Positions 22,701-35,443 are shown, counted from the first letter of the stretch. The stretch: DNA of 64,000 nt from Cloeon dipterum (GCF_949628265.1 NC_088787.1:25472501-25536500); one strand, 5' to 3'. Notes: generated from the sequence alone by a model not told the origin. A program made the numbers and translations.

Positions 22701-25340
22701 AGAAAAAAGCGAATAATTAAATCGTTAGTGCAACATCTCCCATAATCAACGAAACATTTGCTTTACCAACCGGGTTAGACTTTATATATCTATTTATGTA
22801 TCAAAACGCACTTCTTGCAAAATACGACTGAATTGGACTGCTTGCGAACTACTAAATTTAAGCAGATGAAAATGTAATTTACCTTCCATATGGCAAAAAC
22901 GGGCTTGCGAAACTTGTAACCTCAACATACACCTCTGTAAACTAGTGGACTATTATTTCGAATTAAACCCTATTCACTGTCTATCCTCTGCTTGCAATTT
23001 AGAATGATGGTTGGAATTTGTGCGTCGGTATGTAGATGTTTATTTGCCAATAAAACCAGTCAGAACGTAATAAGACTCGACCAAAAGGTGTAAAAAAGAG
23101 GAAAGCGGATGTCTAACAAAACGTTCTGGCTCTTTCGCTTCAAGCTGTTGTTCCGGTGATGGCGAATTGCGACCGAAATTCGCATCAGCGGAAAGAAACG
23201 GCGAGCATGTATTGCGACATATTTTAGAGAAATCGATTAAACGTACATTACTGTACACCAGCTGTGATGTTCCCAGGTGTTTTATTTTGACCCCCACCGC
23301 AAAGAGAGGAGACTCGCTCTCGTGCGTGTTCAAGTGACCCGCGAGAGAGAATTATTTTAAATTCAAATTTACGGCCGCAATCCTCTTTATGTACACGAAA
23401 AGAGCCTTTTATTGAGTTGGCAATTGTGTGCTTTTTGCGGTAACCTTTCCAGCGGCAGATAATACATTCGATTTTGTCCGCGAGTGGTCACAATTCAAGA
23501 ATAAAAATGCTTCCAGTCGCAGAGTAGAGAGGCGCGAATAACGTCATAAATGAGTCAACATTTTTATTCTTTTTATCTTAATGATTTTCGTTTGTGGTTT
23601 GCAATAATTGCTGTTGCTCTACTTGGAAATAACAAAAGTCAATTATTATTATTAAAAATTAAGGTTTTAAATACATTATCATGCACTGCTTGTTTCAAAT
23701 TACTTAAGGTAAATGTGAAACATAAGATGGAGAAGAAAATTGCCACAAGAAGATAACTCCAGCAAGACTTCATTGAATAAAATTTGATTTCTTTCGAGTT
23801 AATTTGAGCAATAAACCTTTCTCGTAAACGACCTAGTTTGTGATCAGTGCGGTTTTTCGCCGTCTTTTTTTATTTTTTTGAAGCTGCTAAAAGGAAAATC
23901 TTAAAAAATTATCTTACATACTGGTCTAGGCTTATATTCCAAAATTGGAATTTTAAGATCATTTGATCTATCTTATTTTTTACCAAAAACAAATTATTTT
24001 ACAAAATCGTCCAAAAACATCCACAAAATCCCATGCTATAGATTAAACTTTAAAAAGGAGATGCTTCTTATTTCTTCAAACAAGAAAAATTGAAGTCATG
24101 CTAAATATCATGATTTTTTTTTAAAAAAAAATAACGGAAGTTTCAGCTGTTTCCAATTAGAACTATTTCAAATCCACAGCAAAATTAAATAAACCATGCG
24201 AGGTAATTTATAATCAATTTTTGGAAATACTAAAAAAACTAGATCAATTTTGAGGCTTGAAGTGCGTCTTTGTTTAAAAATTAAATTAATTTATATCAAA
24301 GGACTGGAAAATTGATAATTTATTAGACACGCGCGCGCCTCTCGCCGATGTCGGGTCTCGAGCTTTTTGGCCGACCGACGACCAAGTCCTCTCCGCCCAT
24401 ATTAACTTTGAGGCCAGCCGGCTGACCTTGCCAGGGTCAAAGGTCCGAGCGCAAAACAAACTCCGCACGCTCGTGTCCAAATGGTTTTATTGTGACGCGA
24501 CCAAATAAAAGTTATCTCGCTCCTCTATCTGCTGTTGCTGCTGCTGTGCTGCGAAATTTAAAATATATAGTGAGCCGCACGCGGCGGTGAATGTATATTT
24601 CGTGCCGTTAAAATTAAAATACACCGCCGCGCTGCCTTTTCCCTCTCGACATGCCCAGACAAAACTTTTTCGAGCGATGCGAAAATGTAGTTTTGCGTTT
24701 ACAGGACAAAATGTACAAAAATTTGTATTTTTCAGATGTCTCAAATTAAAAGTTGCTTTTATAAATATAAAGGTCAACCAGACTTTAATATTTTCTCCAG
24801 AAATCGTTCATTAATAAATAAACGAATGAATATTTGGAGCAACAGGGTTTCCGTTAATTTATACAGATTTATTTTTGGTAAAGCTTTCGGATTATTTGAC
24901 CATAAATCAAATGCTTGTTTTCATTTCATAAATCAACAAAAATTTACTTTGATTGAAACAATTATTTATGAGTTTCTTGGCACACTAACGAGAGAAAAAA
25001 TATTCTTGAAACAAGATGCAGTTCAATAAAAATAAAAGTAAAGGTTATTGCATAATACTATTTTTTTTAATTTGTACACATTAATTGATAATTCTTATCG
25101 AAGAAATTTCTCATTAATACATATTCCCTCTCCCAAAGACATTGTTTTGCTCGCTGTGTAAATGTTCCTGTTAATTTTGTACCCATGCGTGCAGAAGAAA
25201 AGCTCTCAAAATGAAAACCGCGACTCTGCTCCATTCTGGTTCATCCCGGCGTGCAGAAAGCACTCTCATTTTCGCAAGGTGGTGTGGGCGTGGAAATCGG
25301 CACCTGTGGCGCGAAGACGACCGCAGACCCCTACCCTGGC
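22701..25340. other. Intergenic spacer upstream of the CAP gene
   Basis: This is mostly AT-rich spacer between the end of the secreted gene and the CAP promoter. A GC-richer island at 24330-24470 contains a nuclear-receptor-like direct repeat at 24434-24446. A 97-codon open frame at 24736-25029 is AT-rich and unsupported. Confidence 0.45.
24434..24446 (+). promoter_or_regulatory. DR1 nuclear-receptor-type site
   Basis: GGGTCA-A-AGGTCC is a direct repeat of AGGTCA-like half-sites with one spacer base, the class bound by HNF4 and RXR/USP receptors. An inverted half-site (TGACCTT) lies at 24423-24429. It sits about 0.9 kb upstream of the TATA box of the CAP gene. This is a sequence match only. 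Confidence 0.35.
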
Positions 25341-25346
25341 CGAAGG

Positions 25347-25353
25347 TATAAAG
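25347..25353 (+). promoter_or_regulatory. TATA box of the CAP gene
   Basis: TATAAAG lies 64 bases upstream of the ATG at 25411. That puts the start of transcription near 25378 and gives a short leader. A GC-rich GTGGGCGTGG element lies about 60 bases further upstream. A tight TATA promoter is typical of highly expressed secreted-protein genes. Confidence 0.6.
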
Positions 25354-25410
25354 CGACCTGACACTGCGCCAAAAGGATAGTTTGGCAACGAGATTTTCGC
25401 GAGCGTGACA

Positions 25411-28400
25411 ATGAGTGGCCGCTGCATCCTGTTCGTGGCCGCCGTGGCTGCGGTGGTAGTGCTGGTGGCCGCCGTGTGCCCTTACCAATCTATTTCGGCC
25501 AGACACACCATTTGCACGTACAGGACGGCCGCCTGCCGAGGAAAAGCCATGCTCAGTAAGTTCTCACAAAACACTAATTTTCTTCAAACAAAAACACTTC
25601 ATCACTAGGGCTGTGAATTGTAGACGATTGACTATTTTTTTCTACGCTTCAGATCATTTTGGGACTGTCAAATGAGCACGAATCATGCAATTTGAAGCTA
25701 TTTAAACCACACTTAAAATCGTCTAAAACCGACTAAAACCCGTCTAAATAGTTAAGTTTGGCATGCATAATATTCCGAAAACATAATTTTCTTAAGCCGT
25801 GAAATATATTCATAACAAAATTCGAACTCTAATGGGTCAAAACCAAAACGCAGCGAAACCAAACCAAACTCGACACTTTCGGGCATTTTTCGCAATCTGA
25901 CCATCAGGGCCATGTCAGGGTCAGAATCATCCTTTGGTGGTTCAATTTTGATCGCCACAGTGCGTTGAAGTAAACAGGACACGGAAAATTGATTTTTTAA
26001 ATGATATGGGCACATTTTCTAATTAAAGATAATGCCCGGGAGAACGGATTCGCGCCGGTTTCAAAATTAAAGGGGGCTTCACCCTGAAAAATCGATTTCT
26101 CGGAAAAGGTCGCAAGATGTGATCTTTACTTTTGACCTACAACTTTTTCAGGGTAAGGAAAGTTTCAGGATGATATCTGAACGCAATCAAAAGGTGCAGT
26201 TTTGATTTTTAAGAACTTAATTTTTCTATATTTTTGGAATTCTGAAAAATATTTCTTTTGGGCCTTAAAATCTTGAATTTCTCTATTTTCTAACAAGTAC
26301 TTGACTAAAATTTATAAAAAAATCCCTTCAAATTTTCAATGTCTTAAGATCCTGTCCAAATCGACCATTATTTTCTAATGAAACAGCTCGATTGAACTAA
26401 AAACTACCTGTGATTATATTTTTCAATTAATCGTCAATATAAATTTATTTGTAAATTCGCTCTGAAAAATTCAATTATATAATACACAATTTAAAAATGA
26501 ATTTGTATGAAATATATAAAAAAATATGCGAAGGAAACAATTAAAAATCAAACCGTCTACAACCGTCTAAATTGACAAAAACCGTCTAAAACTTTTTGCT
26601 CTTAGAAAAAGTCTAAAAATAGCCGACTATTTTGGCCAAAAAATCGTCTAAAATTCACAGCCCTATTTATCAATAGTTTTTTTCGGATGCAGTTAATGAT
26701 CATTGCATTTTATCCCAGCTTTGCGCAAGTAAATTTCAAAATACCTCTCTGATAAAATTCAATTTAATATTTTTAATTTTAAACTTTGAGTTAGATGAAG
26801 TCCATTCAAGTTTCTCTTATTTAATCCTTCTCAAAATTGTTCATTTGTTAATTAAATGTTTAAATTACCTTTACGAATTCATTGGAATTTAAATTATGAT
26901 CGTTAAGTCGAGATTTTATGTCCAGAAGTTTAAATTAAAAATTAACTCAACTTTTGTGCAATATGTTAAAAATATAAAATTTAAACAATATTTATAAACA
27001 GATTTTTTATAAATATAAAAATTTACTATAAACAATTTAGAAAAGAATTAATAAATTTAAAATCTATAAAATAGTACGGTATAAATAATATTTTTAGAAT
27101 ATAACCAAATTTAAATTCTTAATTAAAATTTATAGTTTATTTAAAAATATCAATTGTTTGAAAACTGTATTGCTATTTTTTTAATGATGCAGGAAGTGGT
27201 GGTCTTGGCTGCACGGATAAACAAGTAATCCTGGATACACACAACCAGCTGCGTCAGAGCGTTGCTCTGGGCCACGTGGCCGGGCAGCCCCCCGCCGCTG
27301 GCATGCGCGAGATGGTGAGTCGTTAGGCACAACAACACCGACTTTGGTTTTGCGCATATCAGTTCAAAATTTGTTCTGGAAATGAAATTAGGACAAAAAC
27401 CACACGTGAAATATGGGCAGTTTTTAATATAATTTCCCAAGACTTAATTTAATTTACTTGTGAAAATTTGCCCTCATTGACCTTTGACCAGTCGTTTCTG
27501 AACACTTTTTGCGTTCCTGACCCATCTTGTGGAAAATTGTGTTCATCTTCCCCTCCATCCACCCTAAATAATTTCCCGCCCTATTTCCCCAAAATTAAAT
27601 ACAGAGGAGATGTTTTTCAAGTCCGTTCATAGATGGCGGTTGTGAAACTAAGAATTGATCAAAGAGAATTTACTTTCTTTATAATAGAATTTTATAAAAA
27701 TATAGATTTTCGTTTATAAGTAAACGTGTGAAAAATCCTAGTATATTTTTTTACCTAATAAAATTACATGAAACACGCATAAGTAATTAAATAGAGGCTC
27801 CTCAAAGTTTAATAGCTGTCGTAGTTGGCTTACATGCTGTAGAGCCACCCCCCACCCCCAACCAATCGATATCTAAGATCATACTTCACAGGATCATTTC
27901 TGTAGTATGTTTCGCCCGCATTGATTCTCTTCAATGCGCTCAAGACACCCACGAGGATGAGATATAACTGTGTTACCTGAGCGTGAGGAGGATGACACAA
28001 CCCCTTGGGGTTGCGTCATCATCGATGATCGTTCACCAATCGCCCTAGGGTGGATGGGATGGTAACTCAGTTGTCTGAGTGGTGTTTTGAAATATTAAAT
28101 TGAATATCAGCCCCTTCCCCTAGGTCCATTCTTATTCTTGCCTACCAGGCCAGGCATAGAAAGCAATGCCTGATGCTCCCTCCTCGCCTTGGCGCCCCCT
28201 GAAACTTATTCTTGCCCGTAAAATGGGTATGATAATGGTTGCACGTTGCACGATAGATGCTTATATCTGCTTAAGTAAAATCCTCAATTTTTCATGAGCG
28301 ATAATTCTAGCACTCATTATGGATATCGTGCTTTTCTTAAAAAATAAATATTTTTCAAAGTTAAAATCCTAAATTCTATTCAAATTATCGCATTGAAAAC

Positions 28401-31400
28401 ATTTTTCTGAAGTCACCCTTCAGTTTTTTTCTAAATAAATAAACTAATAAAATGGTGGAGGGTCCCTGAAATATTAAGATGCAAATAAACACGTTTACGA
28501 CCCAAAGCTCAAATGTTTGCTATTGGGCTGGAAACTTAATGGTTCGGAGCATAGATCGAGGATGAGATCAGCATCTCGTTTGACTTAACGACTGCAGGAA
28601 TTAATTAACCCGACCAAGCAATTAATTAGAATTTGGTCGTTGAGCGCCAAGGCCTGCCGCCGAGTCGCTCTCGCTGACATTTATCTGGACCAGGGCTGCG
28701 CTCGTTAAAATTACTGCATTCCGCTCGCTTGCACCACACTCTTCTCTACCTTTTATTGCTGCTTGCCTCTATTTTGCCGCCGCTCTCAAGCTGGTCCCAT
28801 TGTTCGCACTGGTCCAATAAATCCAGAGTGCCGCGCGAGCCAGACAAATTAATGACAGATGCTCTCGTGACATTCTCACGATCTCCAAAGAGAGGAACGT
28901 GGCATTGGACCGAAACAAAAATAAACACGCATTGTGACGGTAGCTGATGGCCGATGATACAAACAAATATATCAACTTTAAAAATTGGAAATTTAAAAAT
29001 TCATACAGAGTTAATTAAATTATTAAAATTGATTTTATAATGGCTACTTCCACAGGCGAAAAACAAGGAATTAAAGGATTAAAATTATAAAACAAAAAAT
29101 TATATCACACGCTCTCTTACTGTACACCAGCTGAAGACAATTTTGAATCAGCGATCGTTGCAAACGTCCGCCTGAACTTATCAGCGTAAACTCAAAGTGA
29201 AAACGAGAAACGAAAATCAACCTGGCAACTTTATAGCCTTCCATTCCTTGTTGTTAACCCATGGGAGTATAGCCATTGTAAAATCAATTTTAATAAAAGA
29301 TGCCAACTAAATTTAGAGAAAGAAAAGCTGATGCCGTTAATTGTCATTTTTCTTTTCAATATTGTATGGACATAAATCAATTTCCATTAAATCGTGCGGT
29401 TAAGTAGTTTCTTCTTATCGCAGAGTTCCAACTTCTCACTTAGCATATAAACTTCTAACAGGCATCATAGTTGCTTGTTGAGGCACAAATGACTGAACGA
29501 GAACGGCAAAGGTTGTAGACACAGGGACGGAAGAGAGATAATTTAATTCTAGCGATTACTACGGCAGGCTGTCAATTAACATTTCAATGCAGACTTGCAG
29601 AGAGATGAAGATTGGTGTGTGCTAGCAGTATAAACTCGCATCTCCGCACCACGACTAATTGCATTCTCCGCATTCTTTCGAGACAAATCCCCTAACATGC
29701 CGCCTCTGGCTCTTAACCCTGTTTCCTGGTATTCTGCTCTTTGCTTGTCGGTGATTTCTATTCGAATATTCATCATTACTTCATTATATATCCTTCCAAA
29801 AGCGCATTTATGATTTAGTTTTAATTTTTAATGCAGCTAAATTGGAGAAGTTATAAATTTAATATACAGTAGAATAGAGCAGGTGCCATAGCGCGTATTT
29901 AAAATCATTTTGATGATTTTTTTCTATCATCTTGTACAATGATGGAATTAAAAATAGATAAAAATGAGGTCAGCAGCGTTTTCGGTTTTTCGCAATATAA
30001 ATTAAAAACCAAATCGTGGTAATTAAAATGTATAATCTCTATCTCTTTTACCATTGAATTGCGCAGTCGTTGGAAACAAGCTGCAGCAGACTTTCATTCA
30101 TTCGTCACAATTCATTTTAACTCAAAGTTTTGCTCATCCAAAAGTAAATTTGTTTTAACTCGGTTCCAAAACTTTTCGCCTTGTAACAAGAACACAAACT
30201 TTCAAACAAAATTTTGGCAGCTCTCTACGTAGACACGAAGCATACTTAAACAAGCAAGACATTTATAAAATTATTTACTTTTGCGAGAGCTAAGTGGCTG
30301 CACGAACTTTAAATCTTAATTTCTCTTACATTATCTTTAGAACAGTTGGGAAATAATTTGGCCGTTCGAGTATGTGCTTTTTGATTTATTGAGGCGCATG
30401 ATTATTGTATTCGCATGAGAAGCAGCGTGCGAAAAAATTGGCATTTCGGCAACGGTGGCGCGGAAAACGATAAATCACGCGTGTGCCGCGCGGCGCAAAT
30501 TAAAAGAGCGAGAGAGAGGCAGGCGAAAATGGCAACAATCAAGCCGCGGTTATTTACGGTTTAATTAGTCGACGCATGAATCATCGGCTCGTTGAAAGTT
30601 AGTTTGCGACTCAATAATACGGATCGCGGATCGTGGCACGGGCAGATGACGCGATGAGCGTTGCAAAATGAAATGTGATCAATGCGGAGGAGCCGCCTTG
30701 ACTCTCAACCACGGCCGATATTAAATTGAATTAGCCCATAATTTAATTACAAGCCGAACGCTCTTCTTGCGTCTCAAGGCCGACAGCCCCATCTCTATTC
30801 GCCTCGGACCCGTGTTAAAGCGACAAATCAGCGCGGCCAAAGGTCGCTCCTCGCTGCCGGCAATGCAAATTCGCCTCCTTTTGCTCCTCGCAAATTGAAT
30901 CAAAGCAGCCAACTCCTCTGCAAAATCAGTCTTAGAGGGGTTAATTCGAGCAGAACAAATGCGGATTTGCTTTTTTTTCATGGATTTGTATTAGAAGAAA
31001 AATCATCTGTATTGCCTGCTCTTCCCTTTTTATTTTTTCATTCGTCGTTTTCTTTTTTGCCGAGTGCCAAAGTGGAGAATTCGATCAGCTGCTCTCGTTC
31101 CACCTAAATTGCTTTATGTCTAGCTATAGCTACTGAGGCTTTGAATCTTCTTCCGATTGATCCCTTCGCAGACGCTTTGAAATGTGACAAAAAGAGTTAT
31201 CCTGACTTTTCTTGTGGCTTCAAGAAGGCAATCGAGAAGTCGGATTCTAATAAGGACACATAAAAGCTTCAACGAATTTCATTTAAACTTTGAAATCCAT
31301 TATAATTTGATATGAAATGAGAGTGATTTGAGATTTAACATTTTTGCACGAACATTAAGACGGTTAAACCGTTAAACTAATTGAACTCCGTTTGTCACAG

Positions 31401-34400
31401 TACAAAGCTAATTTTGGATTTGGATCACTTCTCAGGAGCACTAAATTAGGATTTTTTTATTTTAAATTTCGTTAATGACAAAAATAAATAATAAAATAAT
31501 TAACTGTGTCAATTTAAGCATATGAAATGTTATAATTATTACATAGAGTTTAAGGAAATAAAAAACGAAAATATCATAATTATTGTAATTTATTGCAACC
31601 ATATCTTGCTTCCTCTCGAATTTCATATCAGCCACGCTTTTTGCTCAGCAATGAATAAAACGCCAGCGTAGAGCATTATTGGGATCATGCATCTCTCTGC
31701 GAATTCCAAGTCAGCCTGTCAGCATTTTTAGAAGTAGAAACGGGTGAGATTGTGATCAGATATAGCCTCCCGTAAGTCTACGCCGAAGGTAATAATGCCA
31801 CCTTACTGTCAAAAAGCAAAGTGAATTTCTGCAAAAAAATCTTTATAAACTCTTTTGTTTATTTGTTCATCCTGCTGATAAGCATGATTTAAAAGAGGAG
31901 CGAATATGTTAACAAAGGTTCTAAAATTTAATAAAATGAATGAATGAAAGAAAGGTTTATTAAATACTGAAAGTTTGCAACAGACAAGATGAATATATGG
32001 ATATCACCGTTCACTGCTAGTTTTTGCTTTGGCGGTTCGAGGCAGGGTAATATTTTTCTTATCACAGTTGAGGAAATGGTAAAAGGTTGAATTAGTTTAT
32101 CACAGAATTTGTACTCACAGCCCTCACTCGCGCAGGAGTAATAGGTCATTTTCTGAATAAAATCAATGAGGATGAATGTTTGATTGTTTTCAATGAGTCT
32201 ATTTGATCCAATTCATCCTACTTGAATAATCATTCATTCAATTCTAATAGTGAGTGATTGGGCAGGAGGAAAAATTGGGGGCCGCCCTGTGCAAATTTAC
32301 TGCACGCGCGAGGGCCTCGCGGGCGGCGGCGGCTGCGAGAAAAGAGAAAGAAGAGCGCCGCGCGAGTGGGTCACGGCTGCACCAAGTGCGCGCAGATCGG
32401 CGGCGGCTGATCTGACCGCGCTGCCCTATGACCTGCTCCGCCAATGCTAATTAAATCAAACTAGGAATTTCCACCATGCGGCATCACCGCTGCTTAAATA
32501 GCATTCAAGAGAAGCGTAAATATTTAGCCCAGTTTTATGAATATAGCGGCACATAAAATTTAGAATAAATGGACCCTGTTAATGAGATGCTATATAATTG
32601 GGTAACGCATTTAAAAAAAAAATGCGACAAATTGACAAGAGTGACAACTTAAGCAGCGTCAATGGATGGCAGAAAGGATGAAGACCTGTTTTTTCGCCAG
32701 AAAAATCGATGATCAGCGAGGCAACAGGTGTACTAATAAACTTTCCATGTCACTGCTCTGATATTCCTTACACTTGGTAGTGACACTTTAGATTTAAAAA
32801 AAAGAAAAATACGAACACAGGTAATTTATAAATTTAAAATTAATGAATGGCTAAACTCTGCAATTAATTCAGGATGGTTGGATTTTATTTATAAAAATAA
32901 AACACAAGACGCTGTTACTAAAAATTCCAACAAAGAAAAAAAGGTAAATTATTAAATCATAATTAATTTAAAGGCTCACTGTCAGTTTTTATCTCTTTAA
33001 ACCTGTTCAAAGTTAATAAAGGAATATACATATTTTCATAGGGTTAAAGTGGAGCTAATAAATTATATATGTACTTTTTTTAGGAAAATGTTTGCTTTTA
33101 GGCTATTTTGAGCATGGTTAAAACAGAGACGAAATTGCTTTACTGTCATGCTCATTAGATGCTTTTTTGTAACGATGGGCAGTTTTAAAACAATTAATTA
33201 ACTGTGTAATTTCACTAAATTTATAAAAATAATATCTCCTATAGAGTCGATCCCATATATTTTGTGTAGTTTAGCAATAATTTGCTATTTGGTTGCAGGT
33301 GTGGGACGAAGAGCTGGCGGCGATCGCCCAAAGGTGGGCCGACCAGTGCACGGTCGGGCACGACGCTGAGAGATCCACTGGTGAGATTCTCCATTCTTGA
33401 AACTCAATATCTGAAAATATTTATAATGCTGGGTATGAATGATGCAGCGTAAAAGCGGCACGGGGACCTCCCGCCGCGCTCACGGTACTAAATTAGCAAA
33501 TTGAGGCAATAAATCAGCTAAAAGCATTCCTCCGATTGTGCCAATTAAGTCCCTTGGAAATAATTGTTTTTAGCCATAAACTTAATTGTCAAACAAGCCC
33601 AGCCTTCCGTTTTATAGCAGAGACACACGCAAGGCAATGTGACGAAATATAATATGCCAATGTTTAACAGGTCGATTCCCAGTCGGTCAGAACGTGGCTG
33701 CAACCTGGACCCACGGGACGCCGAGTCCTGCGGGTCCGACTCCGGACTTCCGCAAACAGATCGAAGACTGGTTCAGCGAGGTGATGCGCTGGGGCTTCCG
33801 CAGGTCCGATCTCGAGCACTTCCTCTTCAGCGAGCACACTGGCCACTACTCTCAAGTAAATAAGTCCTTTCAAAATTAGAAAAAATAATATTAATCTTAA
33901 GTCTATTAATTTTAATTTTTGTGCATTCAAATTTAAAAAAATTAGCTGATTAGTTAATTTTGGGTTAATACAGAATTAAAAAAATATGAATATAAAATGT
34001 ATATCATAAGAAATTTAAAAATAATGCAAAACATCTTACATTTTTTCAATCAGAAATGAGCAATTCTAATTATCATCTTTTTGATCACGAAGAAAATATC
34101 CGATGTAAAAGTTACCAACATAAACTTCCTCAGGGTTTTAAAATATTCACTAATAATTCCTATTTGTGTAATTTTCTTGCTCCAGTTGGTCTGGAGCGAT
34201 ACTTATTTAGTCGGCTGCGGTTACTCGTACTTCAAGGACCCACAGAGAGGTTACACCAAGCTGTACGTGTGCAACTATGGCCCAGGGTTAGTATTTTTAT
34301 CTTGGGCATTTCCCAATTGGTTTCCTTTTCTGTTTCACATTTGTTCTCCGCGCGTATCAGTCTGTGCTAAGTGACGTGGAGATTGAAACGAATTAAACGA

Positions 34401-35350
34401 GCAAGCGCAAGAGCGATTTTTCATTCTGTCTCTGCACTCGATCCCTCAGGGGCAACGTGCTCGGCGAGCACCTCTACCAGCCAGGACAGGCCGACTGCTC
34501 CGGCCCCGAGCTGACCCCCTCCAGGAGGTACGCCGGACTCTGTGGTCAGTCATTGAAATTTTCTTCTCAAAATCAAATCAATCTTGTCTGTGATTAATTG
34601 AATGGCAAAAATGAGCAGCCACCTCAGACTTGAAGGGAATTAAATTGATGTTGTTCAGGGTGGAATGGGTTATATGCTCAAGCAGCGGCGTTCCATATTA
34701 TGCTGAATTTCGCAAAATATAATTAGAGGTTGGCTTAGTAGTGAATGAAAATAAAATAAATCGCCAATCAAAAACTTATCTGATTGAAAATTGTTTGAGA
34801 GTTTTAAAACAGTAGTTTTAACACTAATATCCTCAGTAAAATAATTTTCACCTCCTGAAAACATTACTTTGTATTTATTTTTTGATGTAACTTAAACAAA
34901 ACAGAAAATAATGCCTGCGACCTATTAGATTTTTTCATCATTTATGTAATGGATAATTATTATGCCAATATTTTTTAGGGAAAGCATGAATCTATTGTTT
35001 TCATTCTTCAAATTATTCTGGTGGTTGATGCCATTTAATGCCAAATTATTAAGACAGTATTTTCTATTTAATCCATTTCTATTCATCTCAAGACGTTTTT
35101 TGGTTTTTACTTGTGCAAATTTTTAGAAGCCCGTGGTTCGAATCCCCCTGGTTTGTTCTGCTCGGCACATGACGCGCACCTGTTCACGGCACAGAGTCCG
35201 TACAGAGACCACCACCACGGTGCAGCTTCGCAACTGCACCCCGTGCACGTGGTGCCGAGTACTGTGATGCGACCACCGCCGGCGCCGGCCCAGGCCAACT
35301 TTCTGTCTGCCATCCTGCCAAGAACCCCTCATTACCACTTCTTCGGTTAA
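25411..35350 (+). CDS. CAP superfamily / antigen-5-like secreted protein, 317 aa
   Basis: Exons: 25411-25555, 27193-27314, 33299-33380, 33671-33855, 34186-34286, 34450-34544, 35127-35350. Phases agree and the sum is 954 nt with TAA. A signal peptide (about residues 1-22) is followed by the insect antigen-5 pattern: CPY, HTICTY, then GLGCTDKQVILDTHNQLRQS and PPAAGMREM|VWDEELAAIAQRWADQC. The CAP signatures follow, GHYSQ|LVW split by an intron, then YVCNYGPGGN. The CAP domain spans roughly residues 55-240 and the cysteines suit an extracellular fold. Family members include insect venom and salivary allergens and many haemolymph proteins with no known enzymatic activity; nothing here indicates a specific role. 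Unusually, the last exon adds about 74 residues rich in His and Pro after the domain. It starts EARGSNPPGLF, which is how a tRNA B box reads when translated. The assignment to the family is firm. Confidence 0.9.
25598..26673. mobile_element. hAT-type non-autonomous element, 1,060 bp, with target duplication
   Basis: Inside intron 1 of the CAP gene, bases 25606-26665 start TAGGGCTGTGAATTGTAGAC and end with the inverse of TAGGGCTGTGAATTTTAGAC. The inverted repeats are about 24 bases with one mismatch. The flanking 8-mers TTCATCAC (25598-25605) and TTTATCAA (26666-26673) agree at 6 of 8 positions, as expected for an aged 8-bp hAT target duplication. Short CCGTCTAAA-type motifs recur just inside both ends and may be transposase binding sites. 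No transposase is visible; an 87-codon minus-strand open frame (26015-25752) resembles nothing I know. Confidence 0.7.
27875..28083 (+). ncRNA. U3: U3 small nucleolar RNA
   Basis: The 209-base RNA follows the U3 layout from end to end. It opens AAGATCATACTTCACAGG, continues with ATCATTTCTGTAGTATG (boxes A' and A), then CACGAGGATGAGA (C' region), CCTGAGCGTGA (box B), CGATGATCGTTC (box C) and ends GTCTGAGTGGT (box D). The variable domain folds into local hairpins such as GCATTGA/TCAATGC and the 14-bp stem at 27991-28020. U3 guides early cleavage of the pre-rRNA in the nucleolus. It lies in the sense direction in intron 2 of the CAP gene. Animal U3 genes usually have their own snRNA-type promoter, but I could not identify a certain PSE upstream. 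Length agrees with known insect U3. Confidence 0.92.
28151..28172. repeat. Perfect 7-bp hairpin downstream of U3
   Basis: CAGGCAT and ATGCCTG are separated by an 8-base loop, in a pyrimidine-rich patch about 70 bases beyond the U3 3' end. It could be part of a 3' processing region. The function is not shown by sequence. Confidence 0.3.
32826..32882 (+). repeat. Dispersed repeat, copy 2
   Basis: It matches 19333-19390 (AAAATTAATGAA, TGGCTAAACTCTGC, ATTCAGGAT) with a one-base deletion and a few changes. It is intronic. No borders or inverted ends were detected. Confidence 0.5.
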
Positions 35351-35437
35351 TTCATTATACAACTTTGGGAACGATTATTTTGCCCTTGGAAAATTTGTAA
35401 ATACAGCACAATGAATTATTTGTAAAAATATTATGTA

Positions 35438-35443
35438 AATAAA
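35438..35443 (+). terminator. Poly(A) signal of the CAP gene
   Basis: AATAAA lies 88 bases after the TAA stop at 35348-35350, giving a short 3' UTR. Confidence 0.6.

Larger units (their letters stand above)
27315..33298 (+). other. Intron 2 of the CAP gene (6 kb)
   Basis: The intron carries the U3 snoRNA gene (27875-28083), a small hairpin downstream of it (28151-28172) and a dispersed repeat copy (32826-32882). It also has GC-richer patches near 30420-30900 and 32280-32440 without coding support. The rest is AT-rich. Confidence 0.5.

Noticed and set aside
24736-25029. 97-codon open frame before the CAP promoter
   Set aside because: AT-rich codons and no homology or promoter; likely chance.
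25752-26015. 87-codon minus-strand frame inside the hAT-type element
   Set aside because: No transposase or zinc-finger motif; too short and unmatched to call a gene.
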